Shown: one piece after another, positions 25,061 through 34,497 of the stretch
Layout: each line of letters opens with the position of its first letter
Position numbering within the stretch: the stretch's first letter is position 1
Assembly (NCBI RefSeq): GCF_000010725.1
Contig: NC_013855.1
Span: 372,001-436,000, forward strand
Source: Azospirillum sp. B510
GTDB lineage: Bacteria > Pseudomonadota > Alphaproteobacteria > Azospirillales > Azospirillaceae
Length of the DNA: 64,000 nucleotides
Direction: 5' to 3'
Notes under the pieces: generated by a model
Databases searched by the model: none
Seen by the model: the letters and a program-made list of their open reading frames with translations, nothing else
What the model was told of the DNA's origin: nothing
Program-made: the position numbers and the translations under genes

Positions 25061-26448
25061 CAACCCTCCTCGCCGGTCAGCCAGAGATCCAGCATGCCGC
25101 GCAACTCCTGAACGGTCAGGCCGGCGCCTTCCGTCACCGTCTCGCCGTCGGGACGGTCCGCCAGCGCCTCGCGCGCATTGCGGAAATGGCGTTGGGCCGG
25201 AACCAGCCGGCCGCGCCGCCAATAGGCGAGCGCCAGGTGATAATCGGCCAGGACGAAGCGCGGATCGAGATAGAGCGCCCGCTTGAAGGCCGCGACCGGA
25301 TCGCCCACGCCCAACTCCTCCTCCACCAGGCCCAGCCGGTAATGGACGGCGGGGTCCATCCGGTTGGCCTCCACCTGAACCAGACAGGTTTCCAGTGCGG
25401 TCGAGCGGTCATTTGCGGCGGCCGGAGCAGACGGGTCGGGTTTCGTGGGAGGCTTGGCAGGCGGCTCGGCAGGCGGCTTGGCGGCGGCCGTGCGGCGCGG
25501 GCGGGTGGGGGGAGACGGGGCGGCCGGCGGCGGACCCGGCATGGCACCGGGAACCGGGCCGGCGGCGGGGATGGCCCGCTCGGCCTGCTTGCGGTAGAGG
25601 GTGGCGCCGGGGACCGACACCGGGATGAAAAGCTCGTTCATCTGCGGCCCGGCTTCGGCATGGCCGACCACCAGCCAGCCGCCGTCGGCCAGCGCCTTGT
25701 GCAGGTCGCCCAGCAACCGGTGCCGCGTCGCCTCGTCGAAATAGATCATGACGTTGCGGCACAGGATGATGTCGAAATGCCCGATCCCGTGCGGATAGGA
25801 GGGTATCGCTCCCTCGACGAGGTTGAAGGGCATGAAACTGGTCCATTGCCGGTATTTCGGCTTGACCGACCATAGCCGGTCCTGGCGGTCGAAGCAGGCG
25901 TCCAGCGTTTCCGGCGCCAGGCCGCGCACCGCCCAGTCGCCATAGGCGCCGCGCCGGGCCTGTTCCAGGAAGGCGTCGTTGATGTCGGTGCCGACGATAT
26001 GGACCTGCCAGCCCTCTAACTGGACGGCGAACTGCTGTTTCAGCAGGATCTCGACGCTGTAGGCCTCCGGCCCGATGGAACAGCCGGCGCTCCAGATTCG
26101 CAGCAGGCGGCTGCCCTGGTTGCGGCGCAGGCATTCGGGAATGGCGACGGCGCGCAGCGCGTCGAACTGTTCGATGTAGCGGAAGAAGAAGGTCTCTCCC
26201 ACCGCCAGCTCATTGATCAACCCCTGATACTCGGCCCCGCCCGGCCCCTCCGCCTTCAGCGCCGCCAGATAGCCGCCGACCGTGGTGATCCGGCCGAAGG
26301 GCAGGCGGCGGTTGATCCGCTCGGCGAAGGCGGCATCCTTGTCGGCGTAATAGGCGAGGCCGGTGGCGTCGATGACCATCGCCTTCAGGCGCGGGAAATG
26401 CGGGTCGCGGCGGATCGCCTCGATCCCGGCGGCGGCGCTGGACATCAT
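25060..26448 (-). CDS. cheR: Receptor methyltransferase CheR with TPR-like tail
   Basis: A 462-residue CheR (WspC type). N-terminal helical domain (1-75), then the AdoMet-binding domain with WSAGCSIGPEAYSVEI (119-134), Asp155 in GTDIND and CRNVMIYF (230-237). A Pro/Ala-rich linker (about 290-360) leads to one or two TPR-like repeats (about 370-440: HYRLGLVEEELGVGDPVAAF). It methylates receptor glutamates, and the TPR part may mediate oligomer contacts. The start at 26448 overlaps the stop of the upstream cheW (ATGATG around TGA); an upstream ATG would overlap that gene further. Confidence 0.94.
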   Translation of the reverse strand: MMSSAAAGIEAIRRDPHFPRLKAMVIDATGLAYYADKDAAFAERINRRLPFGRITTVGGYLAALKAEGPGGAEYQGLINELAVGETFFFRYIEQFDALRAVAIPECLRRNQGSRLLRIWSAGCSIGPEAYSVEILLKQQFAVQLEGWQVHIVGTDINDAFLEQARRGAYGDWAVRGLAPETLDACFDRQDRLWSVKPKYRQWTSFMPFNLVEGAIPSYPHGIGHFDIILCRNVMIYFDEATRHRLLGDLHKALADGGWLVVGHAEAGPQMNELFIPVSVPGATLYRKQAERAIPAAGPVPGAMPGPPPAAPSPPTRPRRTAAAKPPAEPPAKPPTKPDPSAPAAANDRSTALETCLVQVEANRMDPAVHYRLGLVEEELGVGDPVAAFKRALYLDPRFVLADYHLALAYWRRGRLVPAQRHFRNAREALADRPDGETVTEGAGLTVQELRGMLDLWLTGEEG

Positions 26449-27077
26449 GCGGCACCATCCCTGCCCGCATCCCCGTCCGTGTCGGCATCCCGCCATCGCG
26501 CCAGCCGCCGCTCCGCCGCCGCCCGGAAGGCATCGAGCAGGCGGGTCTCCGCCTCGTTCAGCAGCCGGTCGGGATCAAGCAGGGTCACCGCGCCGCCACG
26601 GCCGGTGATCCGGTCGGGAAAGGCGCCGGCGGCACAACCGTTGAAGGACAGCGACGGATCGGAGGGTGTGCGCTCGGCGGCGTCGACCGCCATGTCGCCA
26701 TGGACCTGATCGGCCAGCAGGGCCGCCGGCCGCCCCTGCCAGGTGACGAGCATCAGTGGTGAATAGAGGCCCGGCGGCATCACCGACCCGGGCGCTCCCG
26801 TCGCCAGTTCCAGCAGGATGTCCAGGCGCAGGACCGGAACCAGCTCCCCGCGATAGCGGAACACCCCCTCCACCGGCGGCGGAGCCGTCGGCAATCGGTC
26901 CAACCGCGGCAGCGGCAGGAAACGCCGCACGGCTTGCGTCGGCAGCGCCAACGCCTTGCCGGCGATCGAGAACACGACGCAAGGGAGGGGCGATGGCGGG
27001 GCGGATGGCGGCGAGGCGGTTGGCGCTGGCAGGGGTGACATCCGTCCGTCGATTGTTTGGAATCCAAACGGGAACAT
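26445..27077 (-). CDS. cheW: CheW-like coupling protein (first gene of the operon)
   Basis: A 210-residue protein with a CheW domain (about 32-175): PCVVFSIAGKALALPTQAVR, FRYRGELVPVLRLDILL and LMLVTWQGRPAALLADQV. A charged C-terminal tail of about 35 residues follows. It opens the chemosensory operon and fits WspB. ATG at 27077 is used; the ATG at 27041 (MSPLPAP) would also give a full domain. The operon promoter must lie in the 163 bases shared with the divergent MaoC gene. Confidence 0.87.
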   Translation of the reverse strand: MFPFGFQTIDGRMSPLPAPTASPPSAPPSPLPCVVFSIAGKALALPTQAVRRFLPLPRLDRLPTAPPPVEGVFRYRGELVPVLRLDILLELATGAPGSVMPPGLYSPLMLVTWQGRPAALLADQVHGDMAVDAAERTPSDPSLSFNGCAAGAFPDRITGRGGAVTLLDPDRLLNEAETRLLDAFRAAAERRLARWRDADTDGDAGRDGAA

Positions 27078-27240
27078 GCCCGATCACAGGCGGAATGCGA
27101 ATTACGCCAAAGGTTTACGTCGTAGGGCCTATGCCCAGGCCGCGACCGTCCCCGCCCTTTGCCGGATGGCCGGGGCGGGCTAACCTCCCTCGACGACGGC
27201 AAAGCCGACAAAGCAGGCACATCAAGGGAGAAACGCGACG

Positions 27241-27708
27241 ATGCCCGGCCGCCATTTCGAGGATTTCCGCGTCGGCGACGTGATCGAATCGGAGGGGGCG
27301 ACCCTCACCGACAGCCAGATCATCGATTTCGCCCTGCGCTTCGACCCGCAGCCCTTCCATATCGACATGGCGGCGGCGGCCGATGGACCGTTCCAGGGGC
27401 TGATCGCCAGCGGCTTCCACACGTTGTCGCTGACCTTCCGGCTGCTGCGCGACACCGGAATCATCACCGGCACCGGGCTGGGCGGCTCCGGCATGGACGA
27501 ACTGCGCTGGCTGCGGCCGGTGCGCCCCGGCGACACCATCCGCGTCCGGGCGGAGGTGGTGGAAGCCATCCCGTCGCGTCGCGGCGGCCGCGGCACGGTG
27601 CGGCTGGCCTACACCACGCTGAACCAGCGCGGCGAAGCGGTGATGACCTGCATCATGAATCACATCGTCGCGGCGCGGAGCGGGCCGGGCGCGACAATCG
27701 CCATATGA
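27241..27708 (+). CDS. MaoC-family hot-dog dehydratase
   Basis: A 155-residue single hot-dog enzyme of the (R)-specific enoyl-CoA hydratase type. The catalytic Asp/His pair is in RFDPQPFHID (about residues 36-45), followed by the family GLIASGFHTLSL helix and the LRWLRPVRPGDTI motif. Substrate is probably a 2-enoyl-CoA or related CoA thioester; the precise one is unknown. AAGGGAGA lies 7 bases before the ATG. Divergent from the chemosensory operon. Confidence 0.9.
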   Translation: MPGRHFEDFRVGDVIESEGATLTDSQIIDFALRFDPQPFHIDMAAAADGPFQGLIASGFHTLSLTFRLLRDTGIITGTGLGGSGMDELRWLRPVRPGDTIRVRAEVVEAIPSRRGGRGTVRLAYTTLNQRGEAVMTCIMNHIVAARSGPGATIAI

Positions 27709-27762
27709 CGGCCCCGCCGCCACGGGGTACTATCCCGCCTTCCCGTTGCGAGGCTTTCCCGA

Positions 27763-28599
27763 ATGCTGCCGAACGCCACCGTTGTCGAGACGAGGATCGG
27801 ACGGTTCCTGCTGTTCGAGTGCATGGACGGCATCACCCGTCATCTGCGCCGCGACGGCATCTGGGAACCGACCATGCTCCAGATCGCCAAGGTCCTGGTG
27901 CGGATGGAGGGGAGCGGGACGGCCGGTGGCGGCGGGACCATCGTGGATGGCGGGGCCAATGTCGGCGCCTTCACCATCCCCATGGCGCTGGAGTTCCGCC
28001 ACAGCCACCGTCTGGTTGGATTCGAGGTGCAGCGGCCGCTTTACCATCTGCTGTGCGGATCGCTGGCGCTCAATGGGCTGGACAATGTCCTGGTGCATAA
28101 TCTGGCGTTGGGCGAGCGGATGGACGTGATCGACATTCCCGTTCCCGATTACGCCAGCGATACCAATCTGGGGGCGCTCAGCCTCGATCCCGAGGTTCGG
28201 CGTATCCGGCGCGAGGCCGGTCTGGGCTGCGACACCGACCGGGCGGGTGTGCGGATGGGGCAGGCCAGCATGGTGCGGCTGGATGATTTCGCCATCGGCG
28301 ATTTGAGCCTGCTGAAGCTCGATGTCGAGGGTATGGAGCTTCCGGTCCTGAAGGGCGCGGCGGAGACGCTGAAGCGGTCGGGTTTCCCGCCGATCCTGTG
28401 CGAATTGTGGGATGCCGACGCCATGCCCGGCATCCGTGCCCCGCAACAGGCGCTGCTGTCCCATCTGTCCGAACTCGGCTACGACATGCAGGTCATCGAC
28501 GATCTGGCGGTCGCACAGCACCGCGGCCGGTCGGTGGTGCTGAAGATTCGGCTGGAGGATGAGGGCCGCCGCCTCGCCTGCGAGATCGCCGACCGCTGA
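27763..28599 (+). CDS. FkbM-family methyltransferase
   Basis: A 278-residue AdoMet-dependent methyltransferase. Motif I is IVDGGANVGAFTIPMA (about 60-76), an acidic residue ends the next strand (LVGFEVQR), and the C-terminal half carries the FkbM signature SLLKLDVEGMELPVLKGA. Family members methylate sugars of polysaccharides or natural products; substrate unknown. 54 bases downstream of the MaoC gene on the same strand; the ribosome site is weak. Confidence 0.88.
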   Translation: MLPNATVVETRIGRFLLFECMDGITRHLRRDGIWEPTMLQIAKVLVRMEGSGTAGGGGTIVDGGANVGAFTIPMALEFRHSHRLVGFEVQRPLYHLLCGSLALNGLDNVLVHNLALGERMDVIDIPVPDYASDTNLGALSLDPEVRRIRREAGLGCDTDRAGVRMGQASMVRLDDFAIGDLSLLKLDVEGMELPVLKGAAETLKRSGFPPILCELWDADAMPGIRAPQQALLSHLSELGYDMQVIDDLAVAQHRGRSVVLKIRLEDEGRRLACEIADR

Positions 28600-28611
28600 A
28601 GGGCAGATCCC

Positions 28612-29544
28612 TCACGCCCGCGCCGCCAGCGTGCGGATCGCCAGTGCGGCGGCCGAGGCGCGGTTCTCCACGCCCAGCTTGGCGAAGACCTGCTCCAGAT
28701 GCTTGTTCACCGTGCGCGGGCTGATGCCCAGGATCTCGCCGATGTCGCGGTTGGGCTTGCCGTTGGCGATCCATAGCAGCACCTCCGCCTCGCGCGCGGT
28801 CAGGCCGAGCGCGTCGCGCAGGATCGCCTCCTGCCGGCCGGCGGTCGGTTCACTCAGACGGAACAGATATTCATCCGGGCCGGCCGGGCTGAGATAGGTG
28901 AATTCCAGCCGCCGCACCCCCTCGCCATCCGGCAGTTCCAGCGCGAAGGGTTCCATCGCGCCGCCGGGCGGGGAGGGACGGCGCAGCCGGACCAGACCGG
29001 CGGCCAGGGACGATGCGACATCGGGATGCACGCCGTCGGAACCGGGCGGCAGCCCGCCGAGCAGCCGCTCCGCCTGCGGGGTGCACCACAGCAGCCGCCC
29101 TTCCCCGTCGGTCGCCAGCAGGAAGCGGCCGGTGGCGTCCAAAGCGGCGCGGGCGGCATAGGCGACGCGGGCGTTGGTCAGGTGGACGCGGATGCGGGCG
29201 ATCAGCTCGTCCACCACGATGGGTTTGGTGACGTAATCGACGCCGCCGGCCTCCAGCCCCTTCACCACATGCTCGGTGTCGCTGAGGCCGGTCATGAAGA
29301 TGACGGGGATGTGCGACAGATGCGGGATCTGTTTCAGCCGCCGGCAGGTTTCGAACCCGTCGAGGCCGGGCATCACCGCGTCCATCAGGATCAGGTCCGG
29401 CGTGATCTGGCCGACCAGTTCCAGCGCGCTTTCGCCGTCGATGGCCACCAGCACGGTCAGGTCGGCCTGTTCGATGGCCTCCGTCAGGAATCCCAGCGTG
29501 TCGGGGGTGTCGTCCACCACCAGGATCATGTCGCGGCGCTTCAT
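28612..29544 (-). CDS. Response regulator: receiver, PAS-like linker, LuxR-type HTH
   Basis: A 310-residue regulator. Receiver about 5-125 (LVVDDTPDTLGFL; phospho-Asp in LILMDAVMPGLDG; Lys in VTKPIVVDEL), a PAS-like middle part (about 135-235, LLATDGEGRLLWCTPQAERL) and a LuxR HTH (about 245-305: LTAREAEVLLWIANGKPNRD, GISPRTVNKHLEQVFAKLGV). Its ATG overlaps the stop codon of the NCS1-kinase fusion by 4 bases, so that kinase is almost certainly its partner. Confidence 0.92.
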   Translation of the reverse strand: MKRRDMILVVDDTPDTLGFLTEAIEQADLTVLVAIDGESALELVGQITPDLILMDAVMPGLDGFETCRRLKQIPHLSHIPVIFMTGLSDTEHVVKGLEAGGVDYVTKPIVVDELIARIRVHLTNARVAYAARAALDATGRFLLATDGEGRLLWCTPQAERLLGGLPPGSDGVHPDVASSLAAGLVRLRRPSPPGGAMEPFALELPDGEGVRRLEFTYLSPAGPDEYLFRLSEPTAGRQEAILRDALGLTAREAEVLLWIANGKPNRDIGEILGISPRTVNKHLEQVFAKLGVENRASAAALAIRTLAARA

Positions 29545-32500
29545 CCCGTCACGGCCCCGTCTTCCGCCCGATCGTCGTCATGTTCCCGTCCCCGCTGCTG
29601 GGCCTGGTCCCGTCCGGCGTCGCGCTCCGTCGCCGCATCCTCCAGCGCACGCATATAGCCTTTCAGGTCGAAGGCGCGCACCAGCCTTCGCAGCCGTTCG
29701 ACGAAGGGCAGGGCGCCGGCGTCCTCCGCCTCGATCTCGCGCAGCTTGGCCTCGATCCCGCGAATGTAGCCGATCCGGCCGAGCTGGCGCAGGTCGTCGA
29801 GATGACGCAGCGCCGTTTCCGGCGGCCCTGCGGGCTTCCGCACCTGTTCGACCGGTGCGGAAGCGGGGTCAACCGGTTCCACCGGTTTTTCCGTTTTCTC
29901 CGCTTTCTCCGGGGCATGGATCCATTCCAGCCCGGTCAGCGCCTGCAATCGGTCGAGCAGGGCGTGGATCTCGATGGGCTTGGCGACGAAGGCGTCGTGC
30001 GGCGCCCGGCCGTCGCCCGGACCCTGCGCCTCATAGGCGTTGGCCGACACCATGATGATGCGGATGCGGTCGGTGAACTGCCGGCGCAGCTCCTCGGCCA
30101 CGTCCCAGCCGCTTTCCCCCGGCATCGAGATGTCGAGCATGGCGACGTCGGGCTTGCATTGCGCCGCCAGCTCCAGGCAGGCGGTGGCGTCCGACGCGGT
30201 GAACAGCACGAATCCCAGCGGGCGCAGGATGTCGGTCATCAGCGCCAGATGGTCGCGGTCGTCATCGGCCAGCAGGATGGTGATCTGCGGCCCGGCATAG
30301 CCGGTGACGGCGCGGCGTTCCGGCTGGTCGCCCGGCCGCTGCATCGCCTCCGACAGCAGCAGGCGGACGGTGAAGACGCTGCCTTCCCCCGATTTGCTGC
30401 GCAGCGCGATGTCGCCGCCCATGATCCGGGTCAGCACCCGCGTGATGGTGAGGCCGAGGCCGGTGCCGGCCACCGCCCGCACCGCCGCTCCCCGCCCGCG
30501 CTCGAAGGGCTCGAAGACGCGGTCGAGATCCTCCTCGCGGATGCCGATGCCGCTGTCGGCGATCTCGAATTCGGCGATCTGGCTGCGATAGCGCACGGTC
30601 AGGGCTACATGGCCGCTCTCGGTGTATTTCACCGCGTTGGACAGCAGGTTGATAAGGATCTGGCGCAGGATCTTGCTGTCGGTATGGACCCAGGCCGGCA
30701 GGTGCGGCACGCGGGCATAGCGGAACTCCAGCCCCTTGGCGGCGGCCTGGATGCGGAACATGTCGGCCAGCTGGTCGAGGAAATCGATCAGCTGCACCTT
30801 GTCGCGGCTGAGCCGGCGCAGGCCCGATTCGATCTTGGAGATGTCGAGCAGCCCGTCGATCAGGTTGGACAGATGCTCGGCGCTGCGGCGGATGACGCGG
30901 ACGGCGTCCTGGGGCCGCTGGGTGCTGTTGCTCTCCAGCAGCTGGGCGTAGCCGGAGATGGCGTTCAGCGGCGCCCGGATCTCGTGGCTGACGCCGATGA
31001 TGTAGCGGCTCTTGGCGGCGTTGGCGGCCTCCGCCACCTCCTTGGCCTTTTGCAGGGCGGCGTCGGTGCGCTCGTGGGCGGCGATCTCGTCCATCAGCAT
31101 GGCGGTCTGGCGGCCGGTCTCCTCCTCCGCCTTGCGGCGGCTCTCCTGGGCCAGCACCAGGAGCCAGGCGGCGACGCCGGACAGGATGAACAGGCAGACG
31201 AAGACGGAGACCAGCGCCGCGTGGATCGCCGCCCGCTCCGCCGCCTCGGCATTGGCGTATTGGAAGTCGATGACCAGCAGCACCCCGCCCAGCACCAGCG
31301 AGAACAGCGTCATCACCCCGATGAAATGGCCGGTGCGGGTGTGGACCCCGGCGGCCATCCGTTTGGGCAGCACCCGTTGCAGGCTGTGGGCGATCTGGTC
31401 GGCGAAGCGGCTGTCGGTCTTGCACAGATCGTGGCAGCGCGCCTCCAGCGTGCAGCAGAGCGAGCAGATCGGCGCGTCGTAGGCCGGGCAGAAGGCCATG
31501 TCCTGCCGCTCGAAATGATTCTCGCAGATCGAGCAGCGGATCGTCGCGGCGTCGCCGGGCAGCCGGTCCGATTTGCGCGCGATGTAATAGCGGCCCTTGG
31601 TCCTCCAGGCGATCAGCGGGGCGGCGGCAAAGGCCACCACCAGCCCGATGAAGGGGGCCAGCGCCTGGGCCACCGGCCCCAGCAATCCGAAGAAGGCGGT
31701 GGTGGAACACAGCACCGACAGCCCCATGGCGCCGGTGCCGACCGGGTTGATGTCGTAGAGATGGGCGCGCTTGAACTCGATCCCCGGCGGGCTGAAACCG
31801 AGAGGCTTGTTGACCGCCAGATCGGCGGCGACCGCCCCCAGCCAGCCGACCGCGACGTTGGCGTAGAGGCCGAGGATGCTCTCGATCACGCCGAGGATGC
31901 CGATCTCCATCAGCAGCAGCGCCAGCAGCACATTGAACACCAGCCAGACGACGCGGCCGGGGTGGCTGCGGGTCAGGCGGGAGAAGAAGTTCGACCAGGC
32001 GATGGAGCCGGCATAGGCGTTTGTGACGTTGATCTTCATCTGGCAGACGACGACGAAGACGCCGGTCAGCGCCAGCGCCGCGGCGGGCGAGTCGAACACG
32101 TCGAGAAAGGCCATGTGGTACATGATGTTGGGCTGGACCGCGTCGTCCCCCGGCATCCCGTGCCTGAGCGCCAGGAAGGCGAGCAGCGACCCCGCCGCCA
32201 GCTTCAGGCTGCCGATCAGCACCCAGCCCGGCCCGCCGGCCAGCATCGCCGCCCACCAGCGCAGGCGTCCGATGCGGGACTGGGAAGGCAGGAAGCGGAG
32301 ATAATCCACCTGCTCGCCGATCTGCGGCAGCAGCGACAGCAGGACCGAGGCGGCCATGCCGAAGGGCAGCAGCGACAGCCCGCCGTCCGCGGCATAGACA
32401 CCGGGCAGCGACATCCACTGGTCCAGCGTTTCACGGTCGAGCAGGACGAGATAGGCCAACGGCACGCATTGCAGCAGGATCCAGACCGGCTGCGTCGCCC

Positions 32501-33026
32501 ATTGCATGCGGCTGATGAAACGGATGCCGTAGACGGCGATGGGGATGACCGCCAGCGAGCTGACGACATGGGCGGCGGCGGCCGGAATCCCCAGCACCAT
32601 GGTCAGCCCGGCTGACATGATGCTCGCCTCGATCGAGAACAGGATGAAGGTGAAGGAGGCGTAGACCAGCGAAGTGATGGTGGAACCGAGATAGCCGAAG
32701 CCGGCGCCACGGGCCAGCAGGTCGATGTCCACCCCGGCCTTGGCCGCATGATAGGTGATCGGCAGCCCGACCAGGATGCTGAGGACCGCCACCGCCAGGA
32801 TGGCGGCCATGGCGTTCTCGAAGCCGTAGGTCAGGGTGACCGCCGCTCCGATCGCCTCGCAGGCGAGGAAGGAGATGGCGCCGAGTGCTGTGTTGGCGAC
32901 GCGCCAGGCGCTCCAGCGCCGTGCCCGCTCCGCCGTGTAGCGGAGCGCATAGTCCTCCAGTGTCTGGTCGGCGGCGAGCTGGTTGTATTGCCGGCGTTCA
33001 CGGACGATCCGTTGCCTCGCGCTCAT
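29541..33026 (-). CDS. NCS1-type transporter fused to hybrid histidine kinase and receiver
   Basis: An 1161-residue membrane protein. Residues about 40-475 are a 12-helix transporter-like domain of the NCS1 purine/cytosine permease family (VANTALGAISFLACEAIGAA; VTNAYAGSIAWSNFFSRL). A cytoplasmic cysteine-rich knot follows with Cys at 498, 501, 513, 521, 524, 525, 531 and 535, probably metal-binding. Two further helices (about 568-588 and 601-625), then HisKA (His681 in GVSHEIRAPLNAI), HATPase (NLLSNAVKYT, GTGLGLTI), receiver (Asp965 in VAMLDISMPG) and a charged tail. The plan resembles CbrA, a transporter-kinase fusion of another family. The ATG at 33026 is chosen as it precedes the conserved N terminus; upstream codons lack coding character. 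Confidence 0.92.
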   Translation of the reverse strand: MSARQRIVRERRQYNQLAADQTLEDYALRYTAERARRWSAWRVANTALGAISFLACEAIGAAVTLTYGFENAMAAILAVAVLSILVGLPITYHAAKAGVDIDLLARGAGFGYLGSTITSLVYASFTFILFSIEASIMSAGLTMVLGIPAAAAHVVSSLAVIPIAVYGIRFISRMQWATQPVWILLQCVPLAYLVLLDRETLDQWMSLPGVYAADGGLSLLPFGMAASVLLSLLPQIGEQVDYLRFLPSQSRIGRLRWWAAMLAGGPGWVLIGSLKLAAGSLLAFLALRHGMPGDDAVQPNIMYHMAFLDVFDSPAAALALTGVFVVVCQMKINVTNAYAGSIAWSNFFSRLTRSHPGRVVWLVFNVLLALLLMEIGILGVIESILGLYANVAVGWLGAVAADLAVNKPLGFSPPGIEFKRAHLYDINPVGTGAMGLSVLCSTTAFFGLLGPVAQALAPFIGLVVAFAAAPLIAWRTKGRYYIARKSDRLPGDAATIRCSICENHFERQDMAFCPAYDAPICSLCCTLEARCHDLCKTDSRFADQIAHSLQRVLPKRMAAGVHTRTGHFIGVMTLFSLVLGGVLLVIDFQYANAEAAERAAIHAALVSVFVCLFILSGVAAWLLVLAQESRRKAEEETGRQTAMLMDEIAAHERTDAALQKAKEVAEAANAAKSRYIIGVSHEIRAPLNAISGYAQLLESNSTQRPQDAVRVIRRSAEHLSNLIDGLLDISKIESGLRRLSRDKVQLIDFLDQLADMFRIQAAAKGLEFRYARVPHLPAWVHTDSKILRQILINLLSNAVKYTESGHVALTVRYRSQIAEFEIADSGIGIREEDLDRVFEPFERGRGAAVRAVAGTGLGLTITRVLTRIMGGDIALRSKSGEGSVFTVRLLLSEAMQRPGDQPERRAVTGYAGPQITILLADDDRDHLALMTDILRPLGFVLFTASDATACLELAAQCKPDVAMLDISMPGESGWDVAEELRRQFTDRIRIIMVSANAYEAQGPGDGRAPHDAFVAKPIEIHALLDRLQALTGLEWIHAPEKAEKTEKPVEPVDPASAPVEQVRKPAGPPETALRHLDDLRQLGRIGYIRGIEAKLREIEAEDAGALPFVERLRRLVRAFDLKGYMRALEDAATERDAGRDQAQQRGREHDDDRAEDGAVTG

Positions 33027-33192
33027 GCCCGTCCGCCATTCCCGCCTGTCGCCGATGTCAGACCGCATCGTCGGGAGTTTCACGGTGGTTGGCAAGGCGC
33101 AAGCTTGCGGCGGCCATGTTGGGGAGGCCTTGGCACGGCACCGGGCTTCGGTGGGATATCCCACCGATCCACGGCCGCCCCCTCCGATCCGA

Positions 33193-34407
33193 TCAAGCTG
33201 CGAAATTCGGCTTCCCGGCCAGGATGTTGGCGGTGACCGTCCTGATGTCGCGCAGGCCGCACATCGCCATGGTCACGTCCATCTCCTTGCGGATGATCTC
33301 CAGGCACTGGGACACGCCGGCCTCGCCGCCGGCCCCCAGCCCATAGAGGAAGGCGCGGCCGATGAAGGTACCCTTGGCGCCCAGCGCCAGCGCCTTCACC
33401 ACGTCCTGGCCGGAGCGGATGCCGCCGTCCATCAGCACCTCGATGCGGTCGCCGACCGCCTCGACGATGGCCGGCAGGGCGGAGATGGAGGAGATGGCGC
33501 CATCGAGCTGCCGCCCGCCATGGTTGGAGACGATCAGCGCGTCGGCCCCGGTGTCCGCCGCCATCACCGCATCCTCCGGATCGAGGATGCCCTTGAGGAT
33601 CAGCTTGCCGCCCCAGCGGTCGCGGATGCGGCGCACGTCATCCCAGTTCAGCGTCGGGTCGAACTGTTCCGCCGTCCAGGAGGACAGCGACGACAGGTTG
33701 CTGACGCCGCTGGCATGTCCGACGATGTTGCGGAAGGTGCGGCGATGGGTGCGCAGCATGTTGATCGACCAGCGCGGCTTGGTCGCCATGTCCAGGATGT
33801 TGCCGATGGTCAGCTTCGGCGGGGTGGACAGCCCGTTCCTGATGTCCTTGTGGCGCTGGCCGAGGATCTGGAGGTCCAAAGTCAGCACCAGCGCCGAGCA
33901 TCCCGCCGCCTTGGCCCGGTCGATCAGCTTGTCGATGAAGGCGCGGTCGCGCATGACGTAGAGCTGGAACCAGAAGGGCCTGTCGGTGTTCTCCGCCACA
34001 TCCTCGATCGAACAGATGCTCATCGTCGACAGGGTGAAGGGGACGCCGGCCTTGGCCGCCGCGCGGGCGGCCAGGATCTCGCCGTCGGCATGCTGCATGC
34101 CGGTCAATCCGGTCGGAGCCAGCGCCACCGGCATCGCCACCGGCTGGCCGACCATGCTGCTGGCCAGCGTCCGGTTGGTCATGTCCACCGCCACGCGCTG
34201 GCGCAGCTTGATCCGGCCGAAGTCCGATTCGTTGGCGCGGTAGGTCGACTCCGTATAGGAGCCCGAATCCGCGTAATCATAGAACATCCGCGGCACGCGC
34301 CACTCCGCCAGTCGCCGCAGATCCTCGATGCAGGTGACGGGCTGGTCGGTGAACAGGTTCGCCCAGCGCGACGGCGGCCGCGAGGAGGGCATGCGAACGG
34401 AGGTCAT
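33193..34407 (-). CDS. lldD: FMN-dependent alpha-hydroxy-acid dehydrogenase, L-lactate dehydrogenase type
   Basis: A 404-residue enzyme of the glycolate oxidase/L-lactate dehydrogenase family. Visible are MFYDYADSGSYTE near the N terminus, FMN-site ALAPTGLTGMQHADGE, the substrate/flavin part FWFQLYVMRDR, LILKGILDPEDA with the catalytic Lys, and the catalytic His and Arg in VSNHGGRQLDG, then DGGIRSGQDVVKALALGA. L-lactate is the most likely substrate, though glycolate or mandelate cannot be ruled out. The insertion sequence ends 91 bases before the ATG, separating the gene from its former upstream region. Confidence 0.88.
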   Translation of the reverse strand: MTSVRMPSSRPPSRWANLFTDQPVTCIEDLRRLAEWRVPRMFYDYADSGSYTESTYRANESDFGRIKLRQRVAVDMTNRTLASSMVGQPVAMPVALAPTGLTGMQHADGEILAARAAAKAGVPFTLSTMSICSIEDVAENTDRPFWFQLYVMRDRAFIDKLIDRAKAAGCSALVLTLDLQILGQRHKDIRNGLSTPPKLTIGNILDMATKPRWSINMLRTHRRTFRNIVGHASGVSNLSSLSSWTAEQFDPTLNWDDVRRIRDRWGGKLILKGILDPEDAVMAADTGADALIVSNHGGRQLDGAISSISALPAIVEAVGDRIEVLMDGGIRSGQDVVKALALGAKGTFIGRAFLYGLGAGGEAGVSQCLEIIRKEMDVTMAMCGLRDIRTVTANILAGKPNFAA

Positions 34408-34497
34408 GGGGCGTGTCTCAACGGTTGCTCGTGAAACGGAAGGGGTAGACTTTGGCCCCGCCCTCCACGCACCGTCAAGCCGCGGCGGCGGCAAGGC

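Noticed and set aside
29580..32615. Open frame of about 1000 codons opposite the NCS1-kinase
   Set aside because: Same antisense effect; composition is unlike any protein and no domain is visible.
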